Below are positions 61,153 through 64,000 of a stretch of DNA of 64,000 bases, piece by piece; position 1 is the stretch's first letter, and every line of letters starts with the position of its first letter. The stretch covers positions 609,278 to 673,277 of the forward strand of contig NZ_JAKLUA010000002.1 of NCBI RefSeq assembly GCF_022012435.1, given 5' to 3'. A model generated the notes under the pieces. It searched no databases, had not been told where the DNA came from, and was given only the letters and a program-made list of their open reading frames with translations. Both the position numbers and the translations under genes were made by a program. Source of the stretch: Bradyrhizobium zhengyangense. GTDB lineage: Bacteria > Pseudomonadota > Alphaproteobacteria > Rhizobiales > Xanthobacteraceae.

Positions 61153-62676
61153 ATGACCGAAGACAAGAAGCCGAGCGGATCCGACCTGACCAAGGGCGTG
61201 TCGCTGAGCGCGTTCAAGGACGGAAAATTGCTCGGCCATGTCGGTGAGGAGGACGTTTTGCTCGTCCATGCCGGCGGTGAGATCTTCGCGATCGAGCCGC
61301 TTTGCAGCCACTATCACGGCCCACTTGCCGAGGGGCTGGTGGTTGACGACACCATCCGCTGCCCCTGGCATCATGCCTGCTTCGCCTTGCGCACGGGCGA
61401 AGCCACGCGGCCGCCGGCGCTGAGTGCGCTGGCGGTGTGGGAGGTTGCGCGCGATCAGGACAGGATCACCGTTGCGCGCAAGCGCGAAGCGCCGAAGCCG
61501 CGGACGGCTCATCGCAGCGCGCCGACACCCGAAAAGTTCGTCATCGTCGGCGGCGGCGCGGCTGGCTTTGCGGCGGCCGAGACGCTTCGCCGCGAAGGAT
61601 TTGCCGGCGCCATCACCATGCTCAGCAATGACGGCGCAATGCCGGTCGACCGGCCCAACCTCTCCAAGGATTATCTCGCCGGCAACGCGCCGGAAGACTG
61701 GCTGCCGCTGCGCGGCGAGGACTATTACCGGGACGCCGGCATCGATATCAGGCTGAACACTGATGTCTCGGGGATCGACCCGAAGACGCGGAGCGTCACG
61801 CTCGGCAATGGCGACAAGCTGCCATTCGATCGGCTGCTGCTTGCGACCGGTGCGGAGCCGGTCAAGCTCCAGATTGCAGGCGCCGACCAGCTGCATGTCC
61901 ACACCTTGCGCTCCGTCGCCGACAGCCGCGCCATCATCAAGGCATCAGGGAGTGCCAAGCGCGCGCTCGTGATCGGCGCCAGCTTCATCGGGCTTGAGGT
62001 TGCTGCCTCCTTGCGGGCGCGCAAGATCGAGGTCCACGTGGTCGCGCCCGAGGAGCGGCCGATGCAGAAGGTGCTCGGCCCCGAGATGGGCGACTTCATT
62101 CGTGCGCTGCATGAAGAGAACGGTGTGGTCTTCCACCTCGAGGACACCGTGGAAAAGCTCGAAGGCACGCGTGCGACGCTGAAGAGCGGCGCTGTCATCG
62201 AGGCCGACCTCGTTGTAGCAGGCATCGGCGTCAAGCCACGCCTGGTGCTGGCCGAGCAGGCGGGGCTTGCCGTCGATCGCGGCGTCAGCGTGAGCGAATA
62301 TCTGGAGACCTGCGTCGCCGGAATCTTCGCGGCCGGCGATATCGCGCGCTGGCCCGATCCGCATTCGCGGCAGACCATTCGCGTCGAGCATTGGGTGGTG
62401 GCGGAGCGGCAGGGCCAGACCGCGGCGCGCAACATGCTCGGCAGGCGCGAGCGTTTCGATGCCGTGCCGTTCTTCTGGAGCCAGCATTATGACGTGCCGA
62501 TCAACTATGTCGGCCACGCCGAGAGCTTTGACGACATCGCCATCGACGGCAGCATCAAGGACCGGGATTGCCTGCTGAAGTACCGCAAGGATGGCCGGGT
62601 GCTCGCGGTTGCCTCAATTTATCGCGATCTCGATAATCTCAAGGCCGAGCTTGAGATGGAGCGGTCGCGCGCTTGA
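61153..62676 (+). CDS. Rieske 2Fe-2S / FAD-dependent oxidoreductase (AIFM3-like)
   Basis: 507-residue fusion. An N-terminal Rieske domain has CSHYHG and CPWHHACF (2Fe-2S ligands C-x-H and C-x2-H) near residues 50-75. From about residue 130 comes a ferredoxin-reductase-like FAD/NAD(P)H part: FVIVGGGAAGFAAAETLRRE, a second GxGxxG-like VIGASFIGLEVAA and the FAD-binding IFAAGDIARWPD. It probably passes electrons between NAD(P)H and a partner. ATG 61153 has GGGAG six bases away; ATG 61147 would be too close to it. Confidence 0.9.
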   Translation: MTEDKKPSGSDLTKGVSLSAFKDGKLLGHVGEEDVLLVHAGGEIFAIEPLCSHYHGPLAEGLVVDDTIRCPWHHACFALRTGEATRPPALSALAVWEVARDQDRITVARKREAPKPRTAHRSAPTPEKFVIVGGGAAGFAAAETLRREGFAGAITMLSNDGAMPVDRPNLSKDYLAGNAPEDWLPLRGEDYYRDAGIDIRLNTDVSGIDPKTRSVTLGNGDKLPFDRLLLATGAEPVKLQIAGADQLHVHTLRSVADSRAIIKASGSAKRALVIGASFIGLEVAASLRARKIEVHVVAPEERPMQKVLGPEMGDFIRALHEENGVVFHLEDTVEKLEGTRATLKSGAVIEADLVVAGIGVKPRLVLAEQAGLAVDRGVSVSEYLETCVAGIFAAGDIARWPDPHSRQTIRVEHWVVAERQGQTAARNMLGRRERFDAVPFFWSQHYDVPINYVGHAESFDDIAIDGSIKDRDCLLKYRKDGRVLAVASIYRDLDNLKAELEMERSRA

Positions 62677-62779
62677 TCTGCGTCAACGCTGGCGCCCGCC
62701 TGGCTGATCTGCTGGCTGTCGTCCCGGCGCCGTGCTATCCTGAGATGTGCTCTGGGGCATCACATGCAGGAGGCGCGTC

Positions 62780-63355
62780 ATGACGTCTGCTTCGGATACC
62801 TCTCCCCATCCTGGCCTCGGCTCCGGCATCGCTGCGTTGCACGGCAAATGGGGCTGGATCGTCGCCCTCGGCGTCGTCTACCTGATCGCCGGCTTCGTCG
62901 CGCTCGGCAGTGTGGTGATGGCGACGGTGGCGAGCGTGATCGTGGTCGGCGCAATGATGATCGTTGCCGGAGGCGCCGAGATCATCGGCGCCTTCCAGAT
63001 GAAGAGCTGGGGCAAGTTCCTGATCTGGGTGCTGCTCGGCGTGCTCTATGTCATCGCCGGCATCCTCACCTTCGATAATCCGCTGTTCGCGGCAGTCCTG
63101 CTGACGCTGTTTCTCGGCATATCGTTGATCGCGTCCGGCGCTGTCAGGCTGTTTCTCGCCTTCAGCATGAAGCGCGAGAGTCCGTGGGTATGGGTCGCGC
63201 TGTCAGGCGCCATCACGCTGCTGCTCGGTCTCTTGATTGTGGCGCGCTGGCCGGTCAACAGCGTCTACATCCTCGGCCTGTTCCTCGGCATCGATTTGAT
63301 CATGGCGGGCGCCGGCTGGGTGAGCCTGGGCTTCAGCCTGAAACGGCGGCACTAG
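62780..63355 (+). CDS. HdeD-family membrane protein
   Basis: 191-residue membrane protein with six hydrophobic segments in three repeated pairs (for example VIVVGAMMIVAGGAEIIGAF and ITLLLGLLIVARWP). This is the HdeD/DUF308 pattern, associated with acid-stress resistance in enterics. ATG 62780 is preceded by GGAGGCGCGTC; the longer frame to 62747 was rejected. Codirectional with the LapA-like gene, 22 bases away. Confidence 0.87.
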   Translation: MTSASDTSPHPGLGSGIAALHGKWGWIVALGVVYLIAGFVALGSVVMATVASVIVVGAMMIVAGGAEIIGAFQMKSWGKFLIWVLLGVLYVIAGILTFDNPLFAAVLLTLFLGISLIASGAVRLFLAFSMKRESPWVWVALSGAITLLLGLLIVARWPVNSVYILGLFLGIDLIMAGAGWVSLGFSLKRRH

Positions 63356-63377
63356 GCGGGACGGGAAGGGGAACGCG

Positions 63378-63602
63378 ATGCGTTGGCTCTACATTGCCGT
63401 CATCGTTCTGTTCGCTGCCGCGACGGTGATCTTTGCCGCACAGAATTTCGAGACGGTCACGATCTCCTTCTTCAGGATGAATCTCAGCCTGCCGCTCGCG
63501 GTCCAGACCCTGGTCGTCTACCTGCTGGGAGCGGCGACCGGCGGCAGCCTGTTCGCGTTGTTGCGGCGTTCCTATACGGGATCGAAGCGCGGCGCCGAGT
63601 AA
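63378..63602 (+). CDS. LapA-domain (DUF1049) small membrane protein
   Basis: 74-residue protein with two hydrophobic helices, WLYIAVIVLFAAATVIF and VVYLLGAATGGSLFALL, around the segment AQNFETVTISFFRMNLSL, typical of LapA/DUF1049 proteins involved in envelope lipopolysaccharide assembly. Basic C-terminus (RRSYTGSKRGAE). Follows the HdeD-like gene by 22 bases, AAGGGGAACGCG upstream. Function inferred only from family. Confidence 0.8.
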   Translation: MRWLYIAVIVLFAAATVIFAAQNFETVTISFFRMNLSLPLAVQTLVVYLLGAATGGSLFALLRRSYTGSKRGAE

Positions 63603-64000
63603 CCAGCAACTCGACGCAAGACCATCCCGCGGAACTCCGCTGAGCTGACGCACTGGCAAAAGGCAGCACGCCGCGTGATCGCTTCGCGCGGACGATAAGC
63701 GCCGGGGAGAAACCATCCTCAACACCACGCCGCAGGATTTCCGGCCGATCAAGCACGGCTATAGGCTCCAGTTCGACGGCAACGACTGGGTGGCCGCGCG
63801 CGAACTCTTGCGCGGGACGTGAGCGAGCCGGGTGAGTGGGCGCTCCCCGCTCGCTCGGTACCGTAGCAACCATTAAAGATCCGCCCGATTGCTTCGAGAA
63901 TGACGCCGTGCTTGTGGCCGTCCAGGCGTGGCCTGGCAAGGGCGGAGTTTGGGGTGAGGCAGGAGCGACGGCCAGCCTTGACGTCCGCGGCGCGCGGCGT
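63603..64000. other. Window end: mostly non-coding, with a possible gene remnant
   Basis: No credible complete gene in the last 400 bases. Plus-strand codons 63679-63822 encode a protein-like tail (TPQDFRPIKHGYRLQFDGND, then WVAARELL, stop) with no start codon after the previous in-frame stop (63676). This may be the rest of a broken gene or an unusual start (ATC 63715 after GGAGAAACC). Opposite-strand frames here look like shadows. Confidence 0.35.

Noticed and set aside
60148..61902. 584-codon minus-strand frame opposite the hydrolase and Rieske genes
   Set aside because: Crosses two opposite genes with clear active-site motifs, and would run through the intergenic promoter.
62747..62780. 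Upstream start for the HdeD-like protein
   Set aside because: The extra residues (MLWGITCRRRV) match nothing in the family, and GGAGGCGCGTC sits before ATG 62780.
63484..63939. 151-codon minus-strand frame at the window end
   Set aside because: Arg/Ser/Pro-rich, no ribosome binding site, overlaps the LapA-like gene on the other strand.

Overview
The window looks like chromosomal DNA from a GC-rich alphaproteobacterium, most likely Bradyrhizobium or a close relative. This is inferred from the strong GC bias, the many acyl-CoA and aromatic catabolism genes, the ECF11-type RpoE/ChrR pair, a CtrA-type site and the several families of intergenic palindromes. I see no rRNA or tRNA genes, no CRISPR array, no insertion sequence and no phage genes.

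Layout. 1-16.2 kb: acyl-CoA and detoxification metabolism, with a nitronate monooxygenase cut by the window edge, a YghU-type glutathione transferase, a GNAT-GFA fusion, a flavin reductase, two acyl-CoA dehydrogenases, three crotonase-fold enzymes, two AMP-forming acyl-CoA ligases, two SDRs and a phosphotransferase/DUF6285 pair. 16.2-24.4 kb: central metabolism and envelope genes (glgX, rhomboid protease, YccF, ppc, a Tat-exported SMP-30 lactonase). 24.5-33.9 kb: a minus-strand SDR/thiolase/Zn-ribbon set, divergent from a LivKHMGF-type ABC importer that continues into an amidase and a DUF2848 protein. 34.0-35.4 kb: a 2OG-Fe(II) oxygenase and alkB. 35.5-43.6 kb: a homoprotocatechuate (3,4-dihydroxyphenylacetate) meta-cleavage cluster, hpaH-F-E-D-G plus a TPP enzyme on the minus strand, and hpaR and hpaI divergent, with a perfect 16-bp palindrome in the shared promoter region. 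43.8-47.3 kb: an altronate/galactarate dehydratase and a split aerotaxis-type receptor (PAS protein plus MCP).

47.4-56 kb holds the least understood system. A transglutaminase-DUF2126 protein, a circularly permuted ATP-grasp/alpha-E protein and a second transglutaminase form a tight operon. A separate TPR plus ATP-grasp gene follows, behind a CtrA-type box. Comparative genomics has predicted that such operons make and cleave amide bonds, but the product is unknown to me.

56.2-63.6 kb is a stress region: an HD-domain protein, tspO, an ECF sigma factor, chrR, rpoE, an ABM-like protein, an epoxide-hydrolase-like protein, a Rieske/FAD reductase, an HdeD-like protein and a LapA-like protein. Four sites with the exact form TGATCC-N16-CGTT lie just upstream of tspO, both sigma-factor genes and the ABM-like gene. 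They read as a local RpoE/ChrR (singlet-oxygen type) regulon in which RpoE would also drive the second sigma factor.
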